DNA of 64,000 nt from contig JABSPZ010000010.1 of assembly GCA_013213785.1 (NCBI GenBank), forward strand, positions 1-64,000, in the 5' to 3' direction. Positions 50,522 to 63,693 of the stretch are shown here, in pieces. Position 1 is the first letter of the stretch. Every line of letters begins with the position of its first letter. The position numbers and the translations under genes are program-made. Source of the stretch: Henriciella sp. (GTDB lineage Bacteria > Pseudomonadota > Alphaproteobacteria > Caulobacterales > Hyphomonadaceae). Under the pieces are notes generated by a model. That model did not search any database. It saw nothing but the letters and a program-made list of their open reading frames with translations, and was not told where the DNA came from.

Positions 50522-51712
50522 ATGGACCTTTCATCGAATCCCGCCCTTGAGCCGTTTCGCGCCGACGTGCGCAAATTCTTCGAAACCGAGTATCCGCAAG
50601 ACATCCGCGCGAAAGTCGCGACGGGCGCCAGCCTAACAACGGCTGAAGTCCGCAAGTCAGAAATGGCGCTTGGCGCGAAGGGGTGGCTCGCGAGCGCCTG
50701 GCCAAAAGAGTATGGCGGTCCGGGCTGGAGCCTCGAAGAGCAATATATTTTCGATGAAGAGCTGGAACGTGCCGGCGTTCCAACCGTGACGCCGATGGGC
50801 GTGATCTATGTTGGGCCGATCCTGTATACGTTTGGGTCGCAGGCGCAGAAGGATAAATGGCTCCCTGGCACCCGGGATGGATCACTTGGCTGGGCACAGG
50901 GCTATAGCGAACCTGACAGCGGGTCTGATCTCGCCTCACTGCAATTCTCTGCGAAGCGCGACGGCGATGAGTATGTGCTGAGCGGGACCAAGATCTGGAC
51001 CAGCGCCGCGCAGCATGCCGATTGGGTCTTCCTGCTGGCGCGGACCTCGAAAGAAGAGAAAAAACAGCTCGGCATTAGTTTTATCTGCTGCGAGATGGAG
51101 CGCCCTGGCGTGACCTTGAAGCCGATCATCACAATCGACGGCAAGCATGTCTTGAACATGGTGATCTTCGAAGATGTGCGGGTACCAGCGGACTATCTGA
51201 TCGGCGAAGAGGGCAAAGGCTGGACCTATTCGCAATATCTGCTTGGGTTTGAACGCACGTCTTATGCGCGCATCGGCGGCAAGCGAAAGCAATTGAGCCA
51301 TATCAGAGCGCTGGCAACGGCTGAGCCAACCGGCGGCAACACGAAATTGATCGATGATGAGGCGTTTGCGCGGCAATTGACCGATGCAGACATGGCCGTG
51401 GACGGTTTGGAAATGACCGTGCTGCGCGTCCTCTCCGCAGTGAAAGATGGCGGTAGCCCAGGAAAAGAAGCCTCAATCATCAAAATTCTGGCAACTGAAA
51501 CTGCGCAGCAAATTACGACGCTTTATTTGAACGTCGCTGCCGCACACGGACAACGCAAATTTGAAGATAGTGTCAGCCCCGAGTGGACGGGACATACTGA
51601 CTATGCCGCTTCTGGCGTCTCCACCTATTTCGGCGCCCGTGCTCAGAGCATCTATGGCGGCACAAATGAGATCCAAAAGAACATCATCGCCAAGCGGGTT
51701 CTAGGATTATAA
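50522..51712 (+). CDS. Acyl-CoA dehydrogenase
   Basis: 396 residues. FAD-binding and substrate motifs GYSEPDSGSDLASLQFSAK near 125, GTKIWTSAAQHADWVFLLART near 153 and the C-terminal YGGTNEIQKNIIAKRVLGL are present. The large N-terminal helical domain and beta domain fit the long-chain or dicarboxyl-type members. It would oxidise an acyl-CoA to the enoyl form with electrons passed to ETF. Substrate unknown. 89 bases after the LuxR-hydrolase gene, so control by that regulator is possible but unproved. Confidence 0.88.
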   Translation: MDLSSNPALEPFRADVRKFFETEYPQDIRAKVATGASLTTAEVRKSEMALGAKGWLASAWPKEYGGPGWSLEEQYIFDEELERAGVPTVTPMGVIYVGPILYTFGSQAQKDKWLPGTRDGSLGWAQGYSEPDSGSDLASLQFSAKRDGDEYVLSGTKIWTSAAQHADWVFLLARTSKEEKKQLGISFICCEMERPGVTLKPIITIDGKHVLNMVIFEDVRVPADYLIGEEGKGWTYSQYLLGFERTSYARIGGKRKQLSHIRALATAEPTGGNTKLIDDEAFARQLTDADMAVDGLEMTVLRVLSAVKDGGSPGKEASIIKILATETAQQITTLYLNVAAAHGQRKFEDSVSPEWTGHTDYAASGVSTYFGARAQSIYGGTNEIQKNIIAKRVLGL

Positions 51713-51977
51713 AACTCCGTTAATGAAACAATATTTCATTTCGGGGCGATAATTCACCCTTCAAAAGGATATATTCTCTCCTGTCGCCACGGCAGGGGGA
51801 AGGAATAACCTGTTCTATTTTTGCAACTACACGGCACTGAAATCAGCGAAATCAGTCCGAATCTGGATGTATTGCATTTAAATTAATTGACACCAAAGGC
51901 GTTCGTTCGAATTTGACTTCCGTCTCCTGCAGCAAGGTTACGCGAGACATTAAGAAAACAAAAAACAAGGAAAAAGC
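51713..51977 (+). promoter_or_regulatory. 265-base leader of the large TonB receptor
   Basis: Holds a perfect AT-rich dyad AATGAAA-N5-TTTCATT at 51722-51740 (possible 3' end of the acyl-CoA dehydrogenase transcript), a TTGACA at about 51888 that could be a -35 element, and a TTCGAA palindrome near it. AAGGAAAAAGC before the ATG is the ribosome binding site. I see no gene here. Confidence 0.35.
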
Positions 51978-54704
51978 ATGGGCAACGTTAGAACGCGCAA
52001 CAAAATCATGTGTAGCGCGGCACTAAGTTGGGCTTTGGTGGCATTCGCGCCAACAGCTCTCGCACAAGATGCAAATTCTTCGGAGGACGCGGCAAGCGAA
52101 GACCTGGAGCTAGACACAATCGTATCAATTGGTTCGCGGGTTCCATCTCGCTCTGCCCTGGATACACCAGCTCCCGTAGATGTTCTGCCGGGTGATGAGT
52201 TTGTAAACCAAGGCACCAACGATATCTCAGATATCCTGCGGACTGCGGTACCGTCTTATAACGTCAACACACAGCCGATCTCTGATGCTGCGACCATTAT
52301 TCGCCCAGCTAACGTTCGCGGCCTTTCGCCAGATAACACTCTGGTCCTTTTGAACGGCAAGCGTCGTCACCGCGGCTCAGTCATTTCCTTCCTAGGTGGC
52401 GGTATCGCTGACGGTGCGCAAGGCGCGGACGTGAGCACGATCCCATCTTTGGCGCTTAGCCGTGTTGAAATCCTACGTGACGGTGCATCGTCTCAGTACG
52501 GATCTGACGCGATCGCCGGTGTGATCAACTTCCAGCTCCGCGAAGACAGCAGCGGCGGCACAGTCGAAGCCGTTTACGGCTCTACCTATGACGGCGACGG
52601 CGACAACTATCGCATCGCTGGTAACATTGGTCTTCCGCTCACCGAGCGCGGCTTCATCAACATCACAGGTGAATATTCTGACACTGACGGCACCGTCCGT
52701 TCAGTCGTTCGCGGTGACGTTGAAGCCCTGATCGCAGCCGGAAACACCGCTGTTGCAGATTTCCGCACCATCAACACCTACACTGATGAAGTTCCTCAGT
52801 ACTGGGGTCAGCCTGACGTCAAAGACAATTTCAAGCTGTTCATCAATTCGGGCATTGAAGTTGGCGAAAACACTGAGATCTATGCTTTCGGTAACTATGC
52901 CGAGCGGACAGCTGAAGGTGGCTTCTTCTATCGTAACCCAACCAATCGCGGCGGCGTCTATCGCGGCCCAACTGTTGATCCAGTAACAGGTCTTGCAGAC
53001 CCAGACGGCGTTGCCTCTATCCTCGTCGGTGACTTGGACGGCGTTGGAACTGGCGGCTCTTGCCCGGCGGGTATCCCACTGACAGAAGGCGGCGGTCTGA
53101 TCGCAGACCCAACTGTCCTGGCTCAGGTTACCGCTGATCCAAACTGTTTCTCATTCGTAGAGACAATCCCAAGCGGCTTTGTTCCACGCTTTGGTGGTGA
53201 CAATACTGATTACTCTATCGCTGGTGGCGTTCGCGGCGTCTTCGATCTCGGCTCTGGTCTGAACTATGATTTCAGCATTGTGCACGGCTCAAGCGAAACT
53301 GAGTTCTTCATCCGCAACACAATCAACGCGTCTCTCGGGCCAAACACGCCACGTGACTTTATCCCGGGTGCGTATCAGCAGACTGAAACCGTCTATGACG
53401 CCGATTTCAGCTATGCGCTGCCAGTTGATGGTCTCGCGTCTGATCTGAACGTCGCGTTTGGTGCTCAGTACCGCGAAGAAGAGTTCGAAATCACGCAAGG
53501 TGATGCGGCTTCATTCGCGCTCGGACCACTTGCTGACCAAGGCTTCTCTTCAAGCTCGAACGGCTTCGGTGGCTTCACAGCATCAAGCACGAACTCGCAA
53601 GAAAGCTATGCGTTCTATGTCGACTTGGAAGCCGACATTACGGATCGCTTCACCATGCAAGGCGCTGTGCGTTTCGAAGACTATGACGCCTTCGGCAGCA
53701 CAACTGACTATAAAGTCGGCGCTCTGTTCCGCGTCACGGATACGTTCCGTCTTCGTGGTACAGTTTCAACCGGGTTCCACGCCCCAACAGCGGGTCAAGC
53801 GAACGTTACTAACGTGACCACGCAGAACGTTGGCGGTGTCTTGGTTGACCAAGGTACTCTGCCGCTATCGTCTGCAGCAGGTCAGCTCGCCGCTGACTTC
53901 GTTGAAGCACGTGACGGTGGACGTCCAACACTGGGTACAGAATCTGCTCAGAACTTCACGTTCGGTGCAGCCTTCGACGCTGGCCCAATGACTTGGACGG
54001 TCGACTATTTCAACATCGCTGTTGAAGACCGTATCGCCCTGTCAGCTAACGTGAACTTCCTGGAAGCTCTCGACTTTGTCGGCGCGCAAAACGGTCTTAC
54101 AGCTTTCGCAAGCGTAAGCGACGGTCTGACTCAGCTCGGAAACGCCGGGATCATCGATCGTAATGCGTTCGTTGGCTTTGAAGACCTGAACCAGTTCCGT
54201 TACTTCTCAAACAGCTTTGACACCACCACACAGGGTGTTGAAGTTGTCGGTACACTGCCGCTTGAGCTGACCGAAACTGGCGACTCTGATCTGTCACTGT
54301 CGTTCGCATACATCGACACAGAAGTTGATGACCGCGGCACGATCAACCCAATCAGCGAAGGCCGCGTTGCGGCGCTGGAAGAGTCTCTGCCAGAGCTGAA
54401 AGGCTCTCTGACTTTCTCACACACCGAGAACAAGTGGCGTGCGCTCGCACGGGCTAACTACTTCGGTGAGTGGGAAGACACAGGCAACGGTACGGGCACA
54501 CAAGGTGCTGAGATCAATATCGATGCAGAGGTAGGTTACCAGCTGACCGACCAAGTCGAGCTGATCGTCGGCGCGAACAATGTGTTCGACAACTTCCCAG
54601 ACGAGAACCCGAATGCAAGATCTCTTGGTCAGCTCTACCCAGAGTCTGCGCCAAGCGGCTTCACAGGTGGGTCTTACTATCTGAAAGCACGTTACATCTG
54701 GTAA
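51978..54704 (+). CDS. Large TonB-dependent outer-membrane receptor
   Basis: 908 residues. Signal peptide (ALSWALVAFAPTALAQ), a plug domain starting with LELDTIVSIGSRVPSRSALDTPAPVDVLPGDEF and reaching RVEILRDGASSQYGSDAIAGVINFQL near 170, and a barrel to the C-terminal aromatic SYYLKARYIW. It belongs to the group of long receptors with LNGKRRHRGSV in the plug. Codon choice is noticeably rich in GCT, GTT, TCT and CGT compared with its neighbours, as expected of a very highly expressed outer-membrane protein. Ligand unknown. A good terminator follows. Confidence 0.92.
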   Translation: MGNVRTRNKIMCSAALSWALVAFAPTALAQDANSSEDAASEDLELDTIVSIGSRVPSRSALDTPAPVDVLPGDEFVNQGTNDISDILRTAVPSYNVNTQPISDAATIIRPANVRGLSPDNTLVLLNGKRRHRGSVISFLGGGIADGAQGADVSTIPSLALSRVEILRDGASSQYGSDAIAGVINFQLREDSSGGTVEAVYGSTYDGDGDNYRIAGNIGLPLTERGFINITGEYSDTDGTVRSVVRGDVEALIAAGNTAVADFRTINTYTDEVPQYWGQPDVKDNFKLFINSGIEVGENTEIYAFGNYAERTAEGGFFYRNPTNRGGVYRGPTVDPVTGLADPDGVASILVGDLDGVGTGGSCPAGIPLTEGGGLIADPTVLAQVTADPNCFSFVETIPSGFVPRFGGDNTDYSIAGGVRGVFDLGSGLNYDFSIVHGSSETEFFIRNTINASLGPNTPRDFIPGAYQQTETVYDADFSYALPVDGLASDLNVAFGAQYREEEFEITQGDAASFALGPLADQGFSSSSNGFGGFTASSTNSQESYAFYVDLEADITDRFTMQGAVRFEDYDAFGSTTDYKVGALFRVTDTFRLRGTVSTGFHAPTAGQANVTNVTTQNVGGVLVDQGTLPLSSAAGQLAADFVEARDGGRPTLGTESAQNFTFGAAFDAGPMTWTVDYFNIAVEDRIALSANVNFLEALDFVGAQNGLTAFASVSDGLTQLGNAGIIDRNAFVGFEDLNQFRYFSNSFDTTTQGVEVVGTLPLELTETGDSDLSLSFAYIDTEVDDRGTINPISEGRVAALEESLPELKGSLTFSHTENKWRALARANYFGEWEDTGNGTGTQGAEINIDAEVGYQLTDQVELIVGANNVFDNFPDENPNARSLGQLYPESAPSGFTGGSYYLKARYIW

Positions 54705-54727
54705 CCTGCTTTACCCTCCAAACACGC

Positions 54728-54758
54728 AAGCCGCTCCATTCGGGGCGGCTTGTTTTTT
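54728..54758 (+). terminator. Rho-independent terminator after the large TonB receptor
   Basis: AAGCCGC pairs perfectly with GCGGCTT across a ten-base loop, followed by GTTTTTT. It starts 24 bases after the receptor stop. Confidence 0.85.
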
Positions 54759-54841
54759 ATCATTTCAGTGTCCGAATATTGCGTTCGCTGCACTCAAATG
54801 ATTTTCGTCCCAGATTTATTCAGAAACCGTCGCTTTTACGC

Positions 54842-54871
54842 TTGCCCGGTCTACCGACTCCCCGCTATAGG
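54842..54871 (+). promoter_or_regulatory. Sigma-70-type promoter of carB
   Basis: TTGCCC and TATAGG are 18 bases apart, ending 41 bases before the carB ATG. Confidence 0.45.
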
Positions 54872-54912
54872 GCAGCCGTTTGCCTAAGCCGCAAAACAGG
54901 AAGGACACTCAG

Positions 54913-58176
<3,264 letters not shown>

Positions 58177-58281
58177 CTTGCGAAACCGAGTATTTTAGAC
58201 TACTTGACCCGCCTGCTTTTTGATTGAACCATCCTGTTTCAAAAGCAAGATGGCGTCAGAACCCAAGAACGGTACTTATTC

Positions 58282-58755
58282 ATGCAACGCACACCTATGA
58301 CTGCCGGGGGCTATGAGGCCCTCGACGAAGAATTGAAAAATCTGAAGTCTGTTGAGCGCCCGGCCATTATCCAGGCGATCGCAGAAGCTCGTGAGCATGG
58401 CGACCTGTCTGAGAACGCTGAGTATCATGCGGCGAAGGAAAAACAGTCTTTCATTGAAGGCCGTATCGTTGAGCTTGAGGACAAGCTCTCTCGCGCTGAC
58501 GTGATCGATCTGTCTAAGGTGAAGGGCGATAAAATCGTCTTCGGTGCGACTGTCACAATCATCGACGTCGATACTGAGGATGAGTCTACTTACCAAATCG
58601 TAGGTGAAGACGAGGCGGATATCGCGCAAGGCAAGGTTTCCAACACGTCTCCAATCGCGCGCGCCCTGATCGGCAAAGGCGAAGGTGACGAGGCCGAAGT
58701 CGCGGCCCCTGGCGGCGCTCGCGTCTACGAAATCGCCGACGTGAAATACATCTAA
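58282..58755 (+). CDS. greA: Transcription elongation factor GreA
   Basis: 157 residues. N-terminal coiled coil ([47 protein letters not shown], with the catalytic acidic tip DLSENAEY) and a C-terminal FKBP-like domain ([44 protein letters not shown]). It rescues backtracked RNA polymerase by stimulating transcript cleavage. Follows carB by 105 bases, a usual order. Confidence 0.97.
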   Translation: MQRTPMTAGGYEALDEELKNLKSVERPAIIQAIAEAREHGDLSENAEYHAAKEKQSFIEGRIVELEDKLSRADVIDLSKVKGDKIVFGATVTIIDVDTEDESTYQIVGEDEADIAQGKVSNTSPIARALIGKGEGDEAEVAAPGGARVYEIADVKYI

Positions 58756-58800
58756 AAGATAGCTCTTCAACTTAAAGGCGAATAATGGCATGGCCAATAT

Positions 58801-59883
58801 ATGAGTTCGCCTGACTCCTCTTTAGGGCCCTCAATTTGGGCCGTGAGCGACGGCCGCGCTGGCAATGCTGCACAAGTCCGCGCGATCATCTCGGCGCTCG
58901 CTGAGACACAGCGCTGGCTTCAGATTGGCCATATCTATGGATTGGGGCATCGTTCTGACCCGGTGATGCTGTCCCCGCGCGCGCCGTGGACATGGCTTCC
59001 AGGCGCCAATTGGCCAGCGCCGCGCCTCGCTCTACCGAAAGCGCAACGCAATCAGCTGAAGGCGCCATGGCCGTCTCTCTGGCTCGCAGCCGGGCGAAGA
59101 AGCGCGCCCTACACGGCGAGCGTTCGCGGCTGGAGCGGTGGCCAGACCTTTACGGTTCAAATTCTTGATCCAAAATCCGACCCTGAGCAGTTCGATTTGG
59201 TCGTCGTTCCCGAGCATGACTCGCTGGAAGGACCGAACGTGATCCGAACCACCGGATCTCCCACACACTTCTCCGAAGAAGCCATCGAAGAAGCGGGACA
59301 GGCTTTCGCCGACCTCGCCGACGAAAATGGGAAATCCGCAATTGTGGTTTTGGGTGGAAACTCGAAGGCCCACACCTTCACACGCGCCCGAGCGGATGAG
59401 CTGATGAATGAGTTGGAGACGCTCGCCCGCAAAGGATGGCGCCTGCGGATCACCTGCTCTCGCCGCACGCCAGTCAGTATCGTGACACAAATGCGTGGTT
59501 TCGCCGATCGTATCGGCGCTCGGTTCTGGGCCAATGAGCAAGACGGACCAAACCCCTATTTGGCCTGGTTGATTTACTCCGACGCCGCCATCGTGACCGA
59601 AGATAGCGCAAACATGCTCTCAGACGCGGCCTGGCATAGATTGCCCGTCCATATTGCCAAACTCAAAGGCAATGCGCCGAAATTTGATCGATTGCATGCC
59701 AGCTTGATCGAGCGTGGCTGCGCCCGTTGGTTCGAAGGCTCGATTGAGCTTTGGGACTATGAACCACTCCGCGAAGCCGCACGCGTGGCCGATCAAATCA
59801 TTGAAAAGCTGCTAGAACGGCATCCACAACCAGAGCTTCGCCAAGCCGACGTTACCAAAACAGCGGCGCCAGACTGGTTTTAG
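58801..59883 (+). CDS. ELM1-like (mitochondrial fission ELM1 family, DUF1022) protein
   Basis: 360 residues. Characteristic segments: IWAVSDGRAGNAAQVRAI near the N-terminus, SLWLAAGRRSAPYT near 90, VVPEHDSLEGPNV near 137, VVLGGNSKAHTF near 178, and VTEDSANMLSDAAW near 265, which resembles the nucleotide-sugar site of GT-B glycosyltransferases. The role is unknown; fission in bacteria is not implied by the name. 45 bases after greA; convergent with lpxC with a four-base overlap. Confidence 0.85.
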   Translation: MSSPDSSLGPSIWAVSDGRAGNAAQVRAIISALAETQRWLQIGHIYGLGHRSDPVMLSPRAPWTWLPGANWPAPRLALPKAQRNQLKAPWPSLWLAAGRRSAPYTASVRGWSGGQTFTVQILDPKSDPEQFDLVVVPEHDSLEGPNVIRTTGSPTHFSEEAIEEAGQAFADLADENGKSAIVVLGGNSKAHTFTRARADELMNELETLARKGWRLRITCSRRTPVSIVTQMRGFADRIGARFWANEQDGPNPYLAWLIYSDAAIVTEDSANMLSDAAWHRLPVHIAKLKGNAPKFDRLHASLIERGCARWFEGSIELWDYEPLREAARVADQIIEKLLERHPQPELRQADVTKTAAPDWF

Positions 59884-60797
59884 GCGGTTAAGCTTTCGCG
59901 TGCGGAAATGCTTTCGAGCTCTTCTGCATCGGTTTCCAAGCACCACGTTTCGGGCTGCTCGAGAAGCGCACGAACGAGCTTATTGTTCATCGCATGTCCG
60001 GGCTGCCGAGCTTCATAGAGACCAGCGATAGACGCACCTGCCAGCATAAGATCACCAACCGCGTCAAGCAGTTTGTGACGGATAAACTCATCGTCACTGC
60101 GCAGGCCTTCTGGATTGACGATCTCATCGCCATCAATCACCACGGCATTGTCCAGCGAGCCACCGCGCGCGAGGCCCATAGCTTTCAGGGTCTCAACGTC
60201 TCTCGCAAATCCAAAGGTTCGAGCAAAGGCGATATCGCGCGCAAACAGGCCGGGCACCAGACGCATCGCCATTTGCTGCGTGCCGATCGCTTTGGTCTCA
60301 AACTCAATTTTCGCTTTCAGGGTTAGGACCTTGTCCTTAGACGGGCTGAGTCGTGCCCATTTCACGCCGTCACGAACTTCGACCGTATCAAGAATGCGGA
60401 TCCGGCGGCGCAAAGTGGTTTGTTGTTTGAGGCCGGCATCATGGAACAGCTCACAAAACACGGCTGAAGAGCCATCCATGATCGGGACTTCTGGTCCATC
60501 GATCTCAACCAAAAGATTGTCCAGGCCCATGCCAGCGCAAGCCGCTAGGAAATGTTCTACGGTCGCAACGCTCTCACCATCTTCATTGGTCAAGGTCGTG
60601 CCAAGCTGAACTTCGGTGACGTGATCACCGCGTGCCAGAATATCGGTTTGGGCGTCGAGGTCCGTGCGCCGGAAGCGAATACCTGTGTTCGCCTCAGCCG
60701 GTTTGATCACCATGCGCGCACGTGCACCAGAGTGTACGCCAATTCCCGCGCAAATGACTGGGGTGTTCAGTGTGGTTTGATACTCTACTCGGCCCAA
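59880..60797 (-). CDS. lpxC: UDP-3-O-acyl-N-acetylglucosamine deacetylase
   Basis: About 305 residues. Zinc ligands are in VEHFLAACAGMGLDN (His) and in RHKLLDAVGDLML (His and Asp), and IMDGSSAVF is the conserved second-half loop. It catalyses the committed step of lipid A synthesis. I choose the TTG at 60797, preceded by AGGGAGAG; the track ATG 32 codons earlier adds a non-LpxC leader. It follows ftsZ as usual, but a terminator lies between the two genes. Confidence 0.93.
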   Translation of the reverse strand: MGRVEYQTTLNTPVICAGIGVHSGARARMVIKPAEANTGIRFRRTDLDAQTDILARGDHVTEVQLGTTLTNEDGESVATVEHFLAACAGMGLDNLLVEIDGPEVPIMDGSSAVFCELFHDAGLKQQTTLRRRIRILDTVEVRDGVKWARLSPSKDKVLTLKAKIEFETKAIGTQQMAMRLVPGLFARDIAFARTFGFARDVETLKAMGLARGGSLDNAVVIDGDEIVNPEGLRSDDEFIRHKLLDAVGDLMLAGASIAGLYEARQPGHAMNNKLVRALLEQPETWCLETDAEELESISARESLTA

Positions 60798-60885
60798 GTC
60801 TACTCTCCCTGTAGCGCGAGCATAAACACCCGTGATCGCGGCAATCTCAACACAAGCATTATTGCGTTTTGTTGCAGTCTTCCGG

Positions 60886-60915
60886 AAAAGCAAAGCCGCC
60901 CGGAGTCGGGCGGCT
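60886..60915 (-). terminator. Rho-independent terminator after ftsZ
   Basis: On the minus strand AGCCGCCCG pairs with CGGGCGGCT around a four-base loop, followed by TTGCTTTT. It begins 23 bases after the ftsZ stop and separates ftsZ from lpxC. Confidence 0.8.
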
Positions 60916-60937
60916 CAACGTGACAGAGATTTAAGGT

Positions 60938-62299
60938 TTAAGTGTTCGCTGAGCGGCGCAAAAACGCTGGAATTTCTAGGTCTTCATCATCAAACGGAGT
61001 CGCTTTTGGATGATCCTCTGGACTCGAAACGATCTTTGGCTGGTCCTCGCCAGTATCATTGTCGCCGACCGTGTCTTCGCGGCGCCATCCGAAGAGGTTT
61101 GAGAAGCCAGCCGGGCTATCAGAAACAGGCTTCGTAAAGGCTGCATCCGCACTCACAGTGTCTGTGCCCTGCTTGCCTTCAACATGGGCCGCGGGCAACG
61201 CGCGACCGCTAAAGTCTGGGCGTTGGTCTAGCTCTCGCTCCGCCGAAGCAACTGGCGGCTGGCTGACGACAACTGGTGCTTCTGTAGGAGCTTCTACGGT
61301 AGGCGCCGAGGCCGGAGCCGGTGCGGCTACGGCAGGTGGAACAGCAACAGCTCCCGCCTCGGCAGAGATGCCCGCCGCAACGACCGACACGCGAATGCGC
61401 CCTTCAAGCTCTGGATCGAACGTCGACCCAAGAATGATGTTCGCATCTTCATCAACTTCGCGGCGAATTTCGTTCGCAGCCTCGTCCAGCTCGAACAAAG
61501 TCATGTCATAGCCGCCAGTGATGTTGATCAGTACGCCACGTGCGCCGCGCATCGAAACATCATCGAGCAGCGGATTATCAATGGCTGAGCGCGCAGCTTC
61601 AAGCGCCCGGCCTTCGCCCTCGCCTTCGCCCATGCCCATCATCGCCGTGCCCATACCCTTCATGATCGTGCGCACATCGGCAAAATCCAAGTTGATAAGG
61701 CCAGGCATAATCATCAAGTCGGTAATCCCGCGAACGCCAGAATAAAGCACATCGTCCGCCATCCGGAAGGCTTCGGCAAACGTGGTGCGCTCATTCGCAA
61801 TGCGGAAAAGGTTCTGGTTCGGAACAACAATCAGCGTATCGACAGTTTCCTGCATCTTCGTCAGGCCGCCTTCGGCGGTTGTCATACGGTGCGTACCCTC
61901 AAACCCGAATGGTTTGGTGACGACACCGATTGTCAGAATCCCTTTGTCGTGGGCCGCTTTGGCAATTACCGGCGCCGCACCGGTTCCAGTACCGCCGCCC
62001 ATGCCGGCCGCGACGAACACCATGTGAGCATCTTCGAGCGCTTCCAGAATTTCTGGCATAGATTCTTCGGCTGATGCCTCACCAACCTCTGGCCGAGCGC
62101 CTGCTCCAAGGCCTGATGTTGTCTCTAGGCCGAGCTGAATTCGGTTTTCTGTCTTGGATCGACGCATCGCTTGAGCGTCTGTATTGGCGACATAAAACTC
62201 TACACCTTGCAGATTTGCTTCGATCATATTGTCGACAGCGTTTCCGCCAGCACCACCAACGCCAATAACGACAATTCGTGGTTTGAGTTCCTTAGTCAT
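60938..62299 (-). CDS. ftsZ: Cell division protein FtsZ
   Basis: 453 residues. The GTP-binding tubulin signature [13 protein letters not shown] is near residue 101 and the T7 synergy loop region [13 protein letters not shown] near 200. After the core (about 320) comes a 120-residue Pro/Ala/Glu-rich linker, long as in alphaproteobacteria, and the C-terminal peptide [15 protein letters not shown] that binds FtsA and ZipA-like partners. It forms the Z ring. 98 bases after ftsA; the gap holds a CtrA-like site. Confidence 0.98.
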   Translation of the reverse strand: MTKELKPRIVVIGVGGAGGNAVDNMIEANLQGVEFYVANTDAQAMRRSKTENRIQLGLETTSGLGAGARPEVGEASAEESMPEILEALEDAHMVFVAAGMGGGTGTGAAPVIAKAAHDKGILTIGVVTKPFGFEGTHRMTTAEGGLTKMQETVDTLIVVPNQNLFRIANERTTFAEAFRMADDVLYSGVRGITDLMIMPGLINLDFADVRTIMKGMGTAMMGMGEGEGEGRALEAARSAIDNPLLDDVSMRGARGVLINITGGYDMTLFELDEAANEIRREVDEDANIILGSTFDPELEGRIRVSVVAAGISAEAGAVAVPPAVAAPAPASAPTVEAPTEAPVVVSQPPVASAERELDQRPDFSGRALPAAHVEGKQGTDTVSADAAFTKPVSDSPAGFSNLFGWRREDTVGDNDTGEDQPKIVSSPEDHPKATPFDDEDLEIPAFLRRSANT

Positions 62300-62366
62300 G
62301 CCCTGTTCCCGTCCATTTTTAATCTACGCGCCAAAAGATGTCTGGGGGTAGAATGAACGGCTTGGC

Positions 62367-62381
62367 CTAAAAGACTCTTAA
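62367..62381 (-). promoter_or_regulatory. CtrA-like box TTAA-N7-TTAG with embedded GANTC upstream of ftsZ
   Basis: On the minus strand TTAA-GAGTCTT-TTAG, one base from the consensus TTAA-N7-TTAA, in the ftsA-ftsZ gap 68 bases before the ftsZ ATG. The spacer contains GAGTC, a CcrM (GANTC) methylation site. In Caulobacter, ftsZ is controlled by CtrA, GcrA and GANTC methylation. Confidence 0.45.
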
Positions 62382-62397
62382 ATGACTGTCATCTCGC

Positions 62398-63693
62398 TCA
62401 AAAATTTTCGCGGATCCAGATTAAGACCTTGGCAAACACTCCACGCCCGGATTCTCCTCCGGCTAGCGCCGCCGCATGCCCAGCCCGTGATGCGTCGGCA
62501 AATCCCTTGAGTTCATAGCTTATCAGACCTGCAGCTGTGGAAAAGGCAGGATTCCCATAATTCTCGCCGAGAATGTCAGCATCAATCGGCCGTCCCATCC
62601 TAACAGGTTGTTTTAGAACGGTAGTCGCGAGCTCGCGCACACCTGCTAATTGACTGGATCCGCCTGTGAGAACGGTTCGTCTCGGCAAAATTGGGCGCAA
62701 AGGGCTCGCCGTGAGGTGAGCTTGCACCATTTCGAACAGCTCTTCGATTCGCGGCGCAATGATTGAGGCCAGCTGGCCGCGCGTCATTCGCCCCGCTTTT
62801 AGCCGCCCATCATCCCCCAGCCGCGGGGCTTCAATTCGTTCTGCCATGCCAGGACCGGCTGTATCAGCTGTCCCATGCAGTGTTTTCAGGCGCTCAGCCG
62901 CTGCAAAAGTGGTACCGATCCCTTGCGCGATATCGCCAGTCACGCGGGAGCCGCCGACTTTTACCAGGTCCAGCCAAGCAGGCGCGCCATTCATAAAGAC
63001 GGAGACGGAGGTCACACCGCCGCCAAAATCAATACAGATCGCACCATTGTCGATTTCGTCTTCGATCAGCGTTCCAGAGCCACTTGCCAGAGCCGATGGA
63101 ACGATCCGTTCAACGCCAAGATGAGCACGCTGCACACATTCTTTCAGATTATTGACGAGCGACTTCGGCGCCGTGACAACATTCAGCAGGACGCGCAACC
63201 GCTCGCCGATCATGCCAACCGCGTCGCGAATATCATCCTGATCGTCGACGCCGTACATAACGGGATAGGCACCCAACAGTTCGCGATCTTTCGGAACCGT
63301 TTGCCCAAGCGCTTTTGCCCAGACCTTTTGGACGTCTTTGCCGCTAATTTCGCGCTGTCCAAGCTCAATTTCTGCTTCAGCGAGCTGGCTATCGACTTTC
63401 GGGCCTGTGATCCCAAGGATAACGCGGTCAATTCGTTCGCCTGCTTCGCGTTCGGCATCTTCAACGGCGAGCCTGATAGAGCGTTCGAGCGCTTCAATGT
63501 CAGAGATAGAACCGCCATTGAAACCGCGGCTTTGTTGGCGTCCACCGCCCATAAAGGCAAACCCGGCTCGGCTACCAGGATCCACACGGCCAATCAAACA
63601 AGCAATTTTTGAACAGCCGATATCTAGAGCCGCAACAACGGTGCCCGCTTTGCCAACTTGTCTCGGTTTCAGTCTTTGCTCATTCGTTGCCAT
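62398..63693 (-). CDS. ftsA: Cell division protein FtsA
   Basis: 431 residues of the actin fold. VAALDIGCSKIACLIGR near residue 20 (phosphate 1), ICIDFGGGVTSVSVF near 220 (phosphate 2), VLTGGSSQLAGVREL near 345 (adenosine loop) and a C-terminal amphipathic helix ending VFAKVLIWIRENF that binds the membrane. It tethers the Z ring. Its ATG overlaps the ftsQ stop (TAATG). Confidence 0.96.
   Translation of the reverse strand: MATNEQRLKPRQVGKAGTVVAALDIGCSKIACLIGRVDPGSRAGFAFMGGGRQQSRGFNGGSISDIEALERSIRLAVEDAEREAGERIDRVILGITGPKVDSQLAEAEIELGQREISGKDVQKVWAKALGQTVPKDRELLGAYPVMYGVDDQDDIRDAVGMIGERLRVLLNVVTAPKSLVNNLKECVQRAHLGVERIVPSALASGSGTLIEDEIDNGAICIDFGGGVTSVSVFMNGAPAWLDLVKVGGSRVTGDIAQGIGTTFAAAERLKTLHGTADTAGPGMAERIEAPRLGDDGRLKAGRMTRGQLASIIAPRIEELFEMVQAHLTASPLRPILPRRTVLTGGSSQLAGVRELATTVLKQPVRMGRPIDADILGENYGNPAFSTAAGLISYELKGFADASRAGHAAALAGGESGRGVFAKVLIWIRENF

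Noticed and set aside
62875-63612. 245-residue plus-strand ORF inside ftsA
   Set aside because: Antisense shadow of FtsA; composition and lack of motifs do not look like a real protein.
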